Below, one piece after another: positions 30,084 to 40,971 of a DNA stretch of 64,000 nucleotides; position 1 is the stretch's first letter; each line of letters begins with the position of its first letter. Both the position numbers and the translations under genes were made by a program. Under the pieces are notes generated by a model, which saw nothing but the letters and a program-made list of their open reading frames with translations, did not search any database and had not been told where the DNA came from. This stretch comes from Hygrocybe punicea. Taxonomy: Eukaryota; Basidiomycota; Agaricomycetes; Agaricales; Hygrophoraceae. The stretch lies in NCBI GenBank assembly GCA_963556145.1, contig OY744463.1, positions 6,076,001-6,140,000 on the forward strand, written 5' to 3'.

Positions 30084-30706
30084 AGGCCGATGCTGGTGCT
30101 GATGTTTTTTGGCATTTGACTACAAGATGTCAAATACTGCTGGAAAAATCATAAATATATTGCTGGGCATAGATATAGTCATATACTAACTGTCACTCAG
30201 CCAACATGAGCCAGCCGGATGGATGGTTAGGCCAATGCTGAGGCCGATGTTTTTTGGAATTTACTTATAACTTGTCAGATACCTCCGGAAAAATCATGAA
30301 TATATTTGCAGACATAGAACCCATCATGTACTAACTGCCACCCAGCCAATGTGAGCATGGGATTCACTGCAAAACCAAAGCTGAGAAAGCCACACACTAC
30401 TTTGGAGCCAGTTCCCCCTTCACCTCTCACTCAAATGACAGAATTAAACCCTTAAAACCCCACAACCCACTGAAGCTACAGACCAATATGTATTGCACCT
30501 GTATTTGAGTACAATAAGTAACAGTACAATACCACAAAAGTGGGCAAAAGTGTAGATACATACCATAAACTCTGGTACTTCCCCAGAACTCACAAACCCC
30601 CTACCCTCAACAAACACATTGGTAGGTCCTTTCTTGGCTGGTATTGAGACATAAGAGCATTTGAATCACTGCAAATCATAAGACAAGCAAAAAAGGTATA
30701 GAATTT

Positions 30707-30887
30707 ATTTACACGGTAACCAGGAAGATTAAAAAGAATATTCTGGGGCCAGAGCATGGAGATAGTGTCTGAGAACTGAAATTTAAATTGTCTATGTAAT
30801 AGGTGCAAGGGTGGCCAAGATATAACAGTATGAGTGCTGGATTCAGTATGGAATAGTCAGTTTCTGAATCAAGCAGTCAAGTGACTT
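30707..30887. other. Unpaired spacer at the palindrome centre
   Basis: Has no counterpart on the right side, where the arm starts directly at the gap edge (31088). No gene seen. Confidence 0.6.
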
Positions 30888-31087
30888 NNNNNNNNNNNNN
30901 NNNNNNNNNNNNNNNNNNNNNNNNNNNNNNNNNNNNNNNNNNNNNNNNNNNNNNNNNNNNNNNNNNNNNNNNNNNNNNNNNNNNNNNNNNNNNNNNNNNN
31001 NNNNNNNNNNNNNNNNNNNNNNNNNNNNNNNNNNNNNNNNNNNNNNNNNNNNNNNNNNNNNNNNNNNNNNNNNNNNNNNNNNNNNNN
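30888..31087. other. Assembly gap, 200 N
   Basis: Exactly 200 unknown bases, a conventional scaffold gap of unspecified true size. It lies at the centre of the inverted duplication. Confidence 1.
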
Positions 31088-34000
31088 AAATTCTATACCT
31101 TTTTTGCTTGTCTTATGATTTGCAGTGATTCAAATGCTCTTATGTCTCAATACCAGCCAAGAAAGGACCTACCAATGTGTTTGTTGAGGGTAGGGGGTTT
31201 GTGAGTTCTGGGGAAGTACCAGAGTTTATGGTATGTATCTACACTTTTGCCCACTTTTGTGGTATTGTACTGTTACTTATTGTACTCAAATACAGGTGCA
31301 ATACATATTGGTCTGTAGCTTCAGTGGGTTGTGGGGTTTTAAGGGTTTAATTCTGTCATTTGAGTGAGAGGTGAAGGGGGAACTGGCTCCAAAGTAGTGT
31401 GTGGCTTTCTCAGCTTTGGTTTTGCAGTGAATCCCATGCTCACATTGGCTGGGTGGCAGTTAGTACATGATGGGTTCTATGTCTGCAAATATATTCATGA
31501 TTTTTCCGGAGGTATCTGACAAGTTATAAGTAAATTCCAAAAAACATCGGCCTCAGCATTGGCCTAACCATCCATCCGGCTGGCTCATGTTGGCTGAGTG
31601 ACAGTTAGTATATGACTATATCTATGCCCAGCAATATATTTATGATTTTTCCAGCAGTATTTGACATCTTGTAGTCAAATGCCAAAAAACATCAGCACCA
31701 GCATCGGCCTTAGTGTTGCCATAGTTCGGTTCCAAAACCTAGCCGAACCCGGTTCAAACCCCAAACCAAACCCTAAGTTCAGTCTAAGTTCAGCCAAGTG
31801 CTGAACCGGACCGTGGGTTCAGTTCCAGGTTTCGAGGCCTGCCGGATTTCCTGAACGGCTCCAAACCGCGTCCAAACCGCAAACGCGGATATTTTTAAGG
31901 TATTTATTTCATTTATTTTTCGCATTCCTTTACTTACTTTTTCGTGTTAAACGGTATCATGTGACCGTTACAGGTAGCTTTCTTCACCAACACGCAACAA
32001 CGCAAGGCCAATGAACGCGACACAATGTCATGTTCATGAACACAGGTACGTATTTTACTTTCCTGAACTTTACTAATGTTGCCTGCTACAGGAAGCTCGA
32101 CCGCGACCGCAGTGTGACCACACCCATGGCCACGAGATGACCACCCAACGCCAATGGACATGGGACAGCCGCAACACCACCACCACCACCACCACCAGCG
32201 GCAGCAACGGCAATGGCAACGGCCAGCAACAGTGGCAGCAGCAGCAGCAGCAACTGCAGTGCCGGCAGCAACGGCAACAGCAACGGCAACGGCAGCAGCA
32301 GCGCCAGCAGCAATGGCAACGGCAGCAGCAGAAAACGCCGGCAATGCCAGGCAGGGACCACGGGACAAGACGCCCCATCCCTCCACATCCCTTGGGGACA
32401 CCGGAGGGCTCCCCGGCAGCAACGGCAATGGCAACAGCAGCAGCAGCACCGGCGGAAACGGCAACAGCAGCAGCAGCAGCAGCAGCAACAGAAGCGGCAG
32501 CGCCAGCAGCAACGGCAGCAGCAGCAGTGGCAGCGCCGGTGCCAGCAGCAGCAACGCCGGCAATGCCAGGCAGGGACCATGGGACAAGATGCCCCATCCC
32601 TCCACATCCCTTGGGGACACCGGAGGGCTCCCCCGCACCCATCTACCTCGCAATATGCAGCGCCATATCTATTGATATGTGCCTGCCATTCACGAGGAGA
32701 ACGGAGCTCATGGGAGCCCACCTCGGTCTGGGTTTCAGACCGCATCTGAACCCAGACTGAACGCGGCGAGACGGTTCGACACCGTCTGGGTCCAGGTTTG
32801 GCCATGCGCCAAACCAGACCCAAAGTTCAGTTCGCGGTTCCGCCAAAAAGGGTCGGAACCAGACCAAACTGAACTTTGGCAACACTAATCGGCCTTGGCT
32901 TTGCAATTGAACTATTGGTCTGGCTGGCTCGTTTTCGCTGAGTGACAGTTAGTATATGATTATATCTATGTGCACCAATGTATGCATGAGTTTTCCGGAG
33001 GTATCTGACATCTTGTAATCAAATGCCAAAAAACATCGGCATTGACCTTGGTGTCAGTTTTGCAGTTGAACCATGGGTCTGATCGGCTTACATTTGCTGA
33101 GAGACACTTAGTATACAATGGGCACTATGTACACCAAGATATTAAGAGGCTTCCTGGCAGTATTTTACATGTTACAAACAAATGTCAAAAAACATCGGCC
33201 TCAACCTCGGCATTAGCTTTGCAGTTAAATCATGGATCCGGTCGGCTTACATTGGCTGAGAGACAGTTAGTATACAATGGCCTCTATGTCCACTCAGATG
33301 CTTTCTGGCAGTATTTAACATGTTGTGAACAAATGTCAAAAAACATCGGCATCAACCTCGGTGTTGGTTTTGCAGTTGAACCATGGGTCCGGTCAGCTTA
33401 CCTTGGCTGAGAGACAGTTAGTATACAATGGGCTCTATGTCCACCAAGATATTCAGACACTTTCCGGCGGTATTTTACATGTTACAAGCAAATGCCAAAA
33501 AACATCGGCATCAACCTCGGCATTAGCTGTGCATTGAAACCATGGGTCTGGCCAGCTTACATTGGCTGACAGACAATTAGTATACAATGGCCTCTATGCA
33601 CACCAATACTTCCATGAGCCATCCGGAGGTATTTGACAACCTACAATCAAGCATTTGCCTCAACCTCGGCATCGGCATCGGCATCGGCATCAGCATCATG
33701 TGAGTTCAGTGTTGGTTGGTTGGACAAATGTTCACTGTGCAACCTGTGCCAATACAGATGTAAATGTAGTAGCAAATGCTGCTTCACCAATGTTAAGACT
33801 GATGCCAAGGCCAGTGCCGATGCCGATGCCGAGGTTTATGCCTATGCCCATTCTCACATTATTGCCACTGTTTCTAATGTCAATATGGCATCCAATACCT
33901 AACCCCTTAACCATGGCATTGATGAGACTGATTGAGGATGCCAATGCCCACGCCGATGCTGATGCCGATGTGAACACCGATGCCAATGCCAATCTCAATG

Positions 34001-34314
34001 AACTGTATCAATGATATTTCATTGGCTGGAGGGTATTATATGAGTAACAATGCCCCCTCAGAACCTCGGCCCAACAGTATCAGACAGGTAACAATGCCCC
34101 CGAAATATCTTGGCCCAACGGTCTGAGACCGGTAACCATATTCCCACAGAACTTCGGCCCAACAGTCCAAGACGGGTAACAATGCCCCCAAAATATCTTG
34201 GCCCAACAGTCTGACATGGGTAACAATACCCCCATAGAACATCAGCCCAACGGTCTCACACCGGTAACAATATTCTGGCTCAAACCTCGGCCCACCCATC
34301 TAACACCATAACTA
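31088..34314. repeat. Right arm of the palindrome
   Basis: Reverse complement of 27480-30706. Includes the mirrored 150-bp tandem units (33000-33640) and 53-bp minisatellite (34045-34291). Confidence 0.9.
31711..32887. mobile_element. hAT-3, right-arm copy
   Basis: Mirror image of 28907-30083, with the same termini and flanking duplication. It was probably copied with the arm rather than inserted twice. Confidence 0.85.
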
Positions 34315-34440
34315 TGTCATTTCTGAGTTGCCCCGTCAAGTACCTAACAATATTATTTTCTCAGCCCAGATTGGCTGGCTGGTCTTCAACATAACATTGT
34401 CAACCTCAGTTCACCCATATGACATGGGGAAAGTCATGTC

Positions 34441-34647
34441 ATGGGCTGACACCAGAGCATTTACAACAAGTTGCAAAGGAAGAGGATGCCCATCTCCCCA
34501 TCCCTGATGCAAATGTGAAGAAAATCTGTCATCATGTGCATGGTGCAGTTGGATGGGTGCAAGGGTCAGACCAAGCCCGCTATCAACTTCGAAGTCAAAT
34601 TTGGTCAACAGCATTATTTTTTGGTCCCCCATCGGTTTGGATAACGA
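34441..34647 (+). pseudogene. Plus-strand Helitron Rep fragment
   Basis: Encodes LTPEHLQQVAKEEDAHLPIP, DANVKKICHHVHGAVGWVQG, SDQARYQLRSQIWSTALFFG and PPSVWIT, about 80% like residues 117-182 of the minus-strand Rep ORF at 40972-42327 (Helitron_like_N family). Cut at 34647 by a Helitron-like insertion and resumed at 35998. Confidence 0.8.
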
Positions 34648-35997
34648 CTTGTTTAGTGGGCCAGTGCTTCGCATGGCATGAACGAGTTCTTCTTTTCCTC
34701 TCCTCACTTTCATCATAGCAACCTCTCATCATAGCAATATAAAAAGTAAAAAAAATAAAACTGCATAGCATGTCTCAACCTCCTCTCCCACTGTCATGTC
34801 TTCTTTGCTTCATCATGATGCAATATTCTCTGCCAAAAAAGAGAGCAACACAATACATCAACTGTCAAATACAACTGTCTTTAAACAGTATGATAACAAT
34901 TGACTTACATTTGCTAAACCCTACTTCTCCATAACTTTGCTGCACAACAGATGATAACATGAAGACAGCTGTGCTTGAGTGGACCAATGTTGCATATGGC
35001 ATGAACAAAGTCTTGTTTCTATTATTGAATATTTATTTGTATGATTATTACAAATATCAATAAGTGATTTTGCTTGAAATATATAATTAGTATATAATAT
35101 ATACAGCGATATCACATTGAATTATATGTTTTAAGTAAAAATATCATTATATCATCTGGGTTACACTAATTTCTGCTTATATGGCTGATATTTCTATATA
35201 TAGTAATGGTAGTTACACGTGACTATGACTCCTGTGATCACCTCGAAATTTAGGATATATGGTATAAAATTACCTTATATGGTTAGACTGGTCACATGTG
35301 ACTATCACCATTGCGATCAGCAAAAAATTTGCTATACAATATCAGAAATTGCCTTATATGGTTAGAGTGGTCACATGTGACTGTCACATCTGACCCGAAA
35401 TGATAATGTTAGGCAGCAGTTCAATTTTCAGCTGAATCTGATAAGAATTAAGGCCATGATATATATTGTGAATATAATTGCATTTGTGTAATGAATATGA
35501 TGAGCCATATGTGATTTAGCATATATTATGCCAAATTACCATATATGGTTAGACTGGTCACATGTGACTGTTACCATTGCAATCAGCAAAAAATTTGGTA
35601 TATAATATCAAAAAGTACCCTATATGGTTAGACTGGTCACATGTGACTGTCACACCTTGCCCGAAATGTTTATATTAGTCAGCAGTTCAATTTTCAGCTA
35701 ATTCTGATAAGAACTGAAGGCAGTATGAATATTTTGAATATAATTGAAAGGTAATTTGTCTTGTGTGAGACATCCCATATTTGGATGCTTATGTAAGCCA
35801 CTCCAAACATGGCCCCGATTTTATGTTACATTCCAGCATAAATAAGAAGTAGAATCATATCTCTTGCCCAAAAAAAATTTCTCTATAGGCGATGCAAAAA
35901 CATTAATGAATTAATTAATTAATTAATTAATTACGAACCTTCACTGAACCAGGTCTGATAAAGAACGAGTCTTTTAATAAATTAAAAGAACTCGTAA
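34648..35997 (+). mobile_element. Non-autonomous Helitron-like element (copy a)
   Basis: Boundaries come from the interrupted Rep frame: TGGATAACGA before and TTAACCCTTCC after rejoin to W-I-T-I-N-P with no target duplication and an A/T junction. It starts CTTGTTTAGTGGGCC and ends in a hairpin ACGAGTCTTTTAATAAATTAAAAGAACTCGT plus AA. A subterminal GAACGAGTTCTT near the start is inverted relative to the end, an asymmetric terminal inverted repeat. It holds four GTCACATGTGAC palindromes in 79-bp repeat units. No ORF. These traits fit Helitron2/Helentron-type non-autonomous elements, though the end is GTAA rather than CTRR. Confidence 0.75.
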
Positions 35998-36057
35998 TTA
36001 ACCCTTCCAATTTGCATGACCTGATCTTGCAAGTTTTTGCTGGCAAGGAAATTGATC
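35998..36057 (+). pseudogene. Plus-strand Helitron Rep fragment, end of homology
   Basis: Encodes INPSNLHDLILQVFAGKEIDL, matching residues 183-203 of the minus-strand Rep ORF. Homology stops near 36057, where an opposite-strand helicase fragment begins. Confidence 0.7.
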
Positions 36058-36765
36058 TTTGTGAAGAAGCTTGCCAAATCTTGTCATATGCCCATCATAA
36101 ATGCCAAGTTGTTCCATGGTCGTTATTATGTTTGGATACGCGAAGTTGCCAATGTCCTGAGAAATCATATTTGTCAAAGTGTACCAAAGTACAATCTGTA
36201 TGGAATATCTAACATCCCAAAGAGTAGGATCATTTGGAGTATCTTCATTGATGATCACTGACTTGATGGCATATGAGGTGAAGGCATCAAGTTGAGCATG
36301 TTGGAGTCGTTTGAGGGGTACAATCAAGACACAGAGCTCCATTGGACACAAGAGAAGCAGCATGATCATTATGAGAGTCTTCCCTGAACCCATGCCAGAA
36401 GAAACTATGCCATCACAACCAGAGAGAGCACCCAGAACAGCCTCAAGTTGGAACTCTCACAGAACAACTTTGCCACGAGATAACAGAAAGACTAATGTAC
36501 AAGCTAGGAAGACAGCATGTCGCTCTATGTTGCCTAGGGAACCCAAGAAGCACTCAGATGGCCAGCGCTGAGAAGGGACAAGATCTTGGAACAACTTGGA
36601 CAATTCACCAGGTGCCAAAGCATGAATCAGAGGAACAGCCGATTCCAGATGACTTTGAGGAACAAGACCCTGAGAAGCTTGCATTGCAGTGTCCCCGTCC
36701 ATCTCGTAGTGCAGGAAAGCAAAGTCAACACATATATTAAACTCACTCCGATCGGTATACCTCAA
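36058..36765 (-). pseudogene. DEAD/RecQ-like helicase N-terminal fragment
   Basis: The minus strand reads EFQLEAVLGALSGCDGIVSS, then GMGSGKTLIMIML (Walker A), LIVPLKRLQHAQ (motif Ia) and ITTMEQLGI. Typical order for RecQ-type SF2 helicases. An in-frame TGA sits just before EFQLEAV (probably CGA originally), and upstream sequence at 36765-36457 is in the same frame. It has no helicase C-terminus. Such genes are common as element-borne or subtelomeric copies in fungi; whether it belonged to the adjoining Helitron is undecided. Confidence 0.6.
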
Positions 36766-37871
36766 TTTGGCACCAGCATCTCAAGATATCTCGATTATTT
36801 TATTACCTTGCTTGCAAGGTTGCTGACCCCTGGAAAAGATGGATATCGTAAATAGATGTCAATAACGGACTTTGTTCGATCACTCCGTCTTATATCAGCA
36901 TCAGTTCATGTTTGCTGTCCACTTGAGTCAACACAGCCTGGGGGGTTATCAACATGAACACCTCGCGCTCTCAAACAAAGTCTTCGACAACGACGTCTTA
37001 CACTCTCGAACAAAGTTTCCAGCCACAATGTCTTTAATCCTGTGTATCCAATTGTCCGTTATCTTTGGCTAGCATTCATCCTGACCAGGTTCGTCCATAC
37101 TCAGCCTCGATGGACCTTTACATTTCTGCAAGGAACACGGTGCCCTTTGTCACTCATATTCACGATCAGGAACTTTTAGTGCATCATCTAACGCTCTTGA
37201 ACAAAGTCTTCGTTTACGACGTCTTCATTCCTGCGACTAGGCACGTCAAATGTGACCTATTGGCTAAATGATTACGAGTCTGTGCCAAAGCGTGCATTAT
37301 TTTTAGCTAGCATTGATCCTGACATTCCTCGATACCCAGCCTCAATGGATCTACGTCCTAACAGTCCAATTTTCAGCTTTTATGGTCATGAGGCTACATC
37401 AATCATCATTTCAAATGGTGCGTATTCATGTGACGGCCCACCATCATTTTTACATATCGAGCGTGACATTACTTTACTTTCCCATTGGACCCCTCTCAAC
37501 ACAATTTCCTGATCAATCCATCATCCTCTTTCCCCTCCTCCAATTTTGGGCCATCCACTGGTCATTTTCAACATATATTTAGAACATGTTTTATACTTAA
37601 TTTCAACATTTTGCGCACCTGTACAATGTCTTCGCCAATGACACCATTAATACCGCGATGGCACGGCTTAAACGCGTTCAAGTACACACGGCTTTATCCA
37701 TCGTCACTTCTCACAAACGGTGCTGTATCTCTTGGGTGACCAACATCAGACCAAAGTCTTCGACGACTACATCATTAATCCCACCCCCAACAGGGTTCAT
37801 CAAACACATTTACAGGTACTCTTGAATGAAATTATTGCTTACACCTCTCAAGTGTACATCGCCATTCTCTA
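36766..37871. other. Unassigned segment between helicase fragments
   Basis: Degenerate plus-strand words encoding NKVFDNDVL, NKVFVYDVF, TKVFDDYII and YNVFANDTI recur at about 36970, 37200, 37750 and 37620. One ORF (37252-37512) has no recognised domain. Possibly captured or ancient repeat sequence inside the Helitron. Confidence 0.35.
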
Positions 37872-38096
37872 TCATTTTGTCATCTTCATCCACCAGTCTT
37901 TTGTCTTTTTGTCCAAGTCCACAAGCCTCTCGTCTTCCTCACTGAGCTCTGATATGTGTGACTGCAAAAATGGATCATCTTCAAAATCCCGCAACAAACG
38001 AATGTTTTGTTGTCCCATGCTCCTTGACAACGCCACATATAAATTGAAGAGACTCATGTTCCCAGGTGCGGGGGGGCATTTAATGTCAACTATCAC
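37872..38096 (-). pseudogene. Helitron PIF1-like helicase, C-terminal motif
   Basis: VDIKCPPAPGNMSLFNLYVALSRSMGQQNIRL contains the YVALSR box that ends PIF1-family helicases, followed by an acidic tail (HISELSEEDERLVDLDKK). A stop and frame change separate it from 38121. Confidence 0.75.
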
Positions 38097-38120
38097 ATAC
38101 AGTATTGTTTGACCCTGGGC

Positions 38121-38996
38121 TCAGTAATCCGTGAAGGCATAGCTTGCTGTCATAGGAAACTGCAGCTGCGTGACAGTTTTGTTTAATGTGCTCAACCCCT
38201 CTCTTGTCTTGATTTGCATACGGCACTTTGTAGGCTCAATTGGGATTATTTGTGACGGTAATCCCTGTAGTGGCTTGGCACGTGTTCGGTCCAATCTCAC
38301 TAGAACATAGACAGGTACATGTTTTAACTGTATTATAGGCTCAGGACCTGGAATGGGCTCCTTGGGATGTAGCTTGATATCTATGATCTCTCCTCGAGCT
38401 CCATTCACGATGTTCAAGTCCATCTCCACATTGGTCGTAATCATCACTTTCATTCCTTTTGCAATCTCAATTGTTTCAGCCAGGTTTTTTTGGTTATTAC
38501 AATTTTTCCCCTCTCAGCTCACCAAGGCGATGCGTTCCTGATGCGTGAGTGGACAGCCCCGTGTCCTATCCTCTGCTGTCACCACATAAAGAGTTTCACC
38601 GGAATCCCTGCAGTATCTCCGAATAGTGGCTGAATTCCATCGTTCCCTGACAGCATGTCGAGGCGTGATCAGGACGGCCTCTTGCCATTTGGGTGCTTGC
38701 AGGTTGGTGGGAATGCATTGAGGCTCTCCTATGATTAATGTCCATAACATGTCTAGGTGTCCCTTATGGACGTCTCCTTGTCATAGATGGTCCAAGAATT
38801 GACGCCAAACAGGATCTGTCACCCATTTTTGTGTCTTCAATATTACTACAGTCTTGAATTCTTCATATATCTTGCGACCAAGTTGTGCCTCCAATTTGTC
38901 AGACGAAGATGATCTGTAAAAGAGTGCCTCGGTCTTTGACGTCACTACAGGAGGAAATTGATGTAGGTCACCACAAAGGATGACATTGATCCCCAA
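38121..38996 (-). pseudogene. Helitron PIF1-like helicase, middle motifs
   Basis: Three frames: GINVILCGDLHQFPPV (38996, motif III 'GD..Q.PP'), LQAPKWQEAVLITPRHAVRERWN with VVTAEDRTRG (38750-38514), and VMITTNVEMDLNIVNGARGEIIDI with LKHVPVYVLVRLDRTRAKPL (38453-38121). These are PIF1/Helitron helicase signatures. It would unwind the donor strand during rolling-circle transposition. Confidence 0.8.
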
Positions 38997-40428
38997 AAGA
39001 TTCCTTCTCCGATTGTGCTCCCGTCACCTTCCCAATCCCAATATTTCATGACAATGCACTCAGAAACGTCTTTCCTAACATCAAAAACTCGTCAATGAAA
39101 AGATAACGATACTCTCTCCAAAACTCTTGAAGTTTCTTTTTGGCCAACGCTGACAATGCCGCACTCCAATTGGGAGACATATGACCAATGTGGTGGGTTG
39201 TTTTACCATCGATCTGTGATGCGGCAATGGCTGTGTATGCAGACTTGATTAACCATCACTCGACAACATAGTCACAGAACGTCCATGTGATGGCACAAAT
39301 CACAACCAACTTTCCTGTCCCACCTTCTCCATATATTATCATTTGCAGTGGTGGAGGACGTGCACCTGCTAGAGTCTCTCGGAGATGCCACAAAATAATA
39401 TTGTGCGCCCATTGCTGATCCTCGGTCAACACTTCTTTTTGATCACGGTCACTCCCATCTTTGTCTGTTACGATGCCACATCTTTCATCCGTTTCGCAAA
39501 GTGCGGTTCCATTGAGTGGTCCTACCCAAGGTCCATCCCCCTTTCTCAGTTCATGTTCATCACCGTTGGAAAGTTGATTTTCCAGAGCCACATTTCCCTG
39601 TAACGTGGTCCTCCATCCTTCCAATTTTTGCATGTCTTCTTCACTTGCATTAACGGCTTTTGCTTGGGTCATACACCAAATATTGTCAACTGTTTCAAAA
39701 TAATGAGCTTTCTTCGCCAATTCAATTGCTAAATACCCATTAATTTCCTCTTTTCTTGATTTTCAACTGTTTTTGAATGCCATTACATCCTCCTCTGTAA
39801 CCTGTTCATCCACATTAGCTGTAGACTCTGGCAGGTCGATGTCATCATCAACTTCCATCCCTATGTCATTGCTTGATCCAGAACCCATCGGCAGTCTTTT
39901 GATGTCTTCCTTGGCCGCCAAATCGCATTCGTGAAAATATTGGATTGCTGAAAGCACGAAACGTGTACAGGATTTGCATCCATCAAGGAAGGTCTTCAAC
40001 GCGGTTGACCAAGTTTTGTGGGCTTGCTTCAAATCTGTCTCCAAGCCATGCCACGGCTTCAAAAGCATTAACATGCATGCCATGTAGTATTCGGTCCTTT
40101 CTTCATCATCTCGACGAGGGAACCAGCGGCCTACAATATCTGGCAGGTTCCTGTGGTTTTCAGCCCTGAGAACATGGTAACATTGGGAACTTTTAGGATG
40201 CGTTTCGAGGTATGGAATGCGGAGATGCCCTGGCCAACCTCTACTCTGTGATTCATCATTAATCTTTCCTTTTTCATTGTCAACCTCATAGGTGTGTATG
40301 AAAAAATCTAGAACATTATAATCTTTTAATTTCTGACCACAACATTGATAATCCGTCACTTGGCTCTTGGGAAAAAAGTGGCCACTACCATTGACTTCCA
40401 AACTAATGACCTCGCCACTCGACTGCAT
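38997..40428 (-). pseudogene. Helitron linker and helicase motifs I-II
   Basis: 40428-39763: LPDIVGRWFPRRDDEERTEY and MACMLMLLKPWHGLETDLKQ, the conserved Helitron block ahead of the helicase. 39720-39256: EDQQWAHNIILWHL and IYGEGGTGKLVVICAI, the Walker A region, where the Ser/Thr after GK is Leu. About 39250-39040: DGKTTHHIGHMSPNWSAALS and YLFIDEFLML (Walker B). Frame breaks near 39740 and 39050. Confidence 0.8.
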
Positions 40429-40971
40429 CCAGAGTGTGAGTTGTATTTAGTCATCTTCACTTTTGAAACTGACCTCCATTTCAGTGTCCTTGCTCGAATC
40501 TCCTTCCTCCTCTCCCATGCGACCGCCATGCATTACACTTTCATAAACACAATATTCATCAATATAGCAACCGGACATGCTCCCTAATACAAAACATACC
40601 CGCTCTCGTCTTCACTTTGACATGACCTGTGGGTATTGTGATTATTCAGTTAACATTCAATGTGCGAGAAATTAGACTAACCTGTTCAAAGTGGAATGTG
40701 CGACCAACAAAGACATTACAAAAGAAGACCAATAAATGTATGAATACATATGGGATCTGTAGACGTCACCCCAACCCATCAAATAAGATATCACCATTGG
40801 ACCGGCAATCTGTTGCTCCTGATTGATGGCATGCACGAGTTGAAACATTAGAAGACATTGCTGAGCACGAATGTCTTCAATATATAGAGGGTTTGGATGT
40901 GACAGATGGTAAACGAATCCATCTGCTAAGATGGCGGAGAGATTAGAATCACGGTTTTGCTTTTTAGCTGC

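Larger units (their letters stand above)
27480..30706. repeat. Left arm of the palindrome
   Basis: About 3.23 kb, mirrored by 31088-34314. I noticed only two single-base differences: C/T near 27630 (mate near 34167) and A/G near 28125 (mate near 33671). Identity drops abruptly outside 27480. Confidence 0.9.
27346..34440. mobile_element. Large foldback-type element inserted in the Helitron Rep frame
   Basis: A 7.1-kb palindrome whose positions pair as x + x' = 61794. Outer ends (CATGCTGTGACTTTTCCCAT on the left, complement of GGGGAAAGTCATGTCATG on the right) are about three quarters identical. Inner arms 27480-30706 and 31088-34314 are nearly identical. The interrupted Helitron codons for LTPEH are present on both sides (ACACCAGCACAT and ACACCAGAGCAT), an imperfect target duplication of about 9-12 bp, MULE-like in length. 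Arms carry tandem minisatellites, as in Foldback elements, and a nested hAT. No transposase is seen; the centre contains a sequencing gap. Confidence 0.7.
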
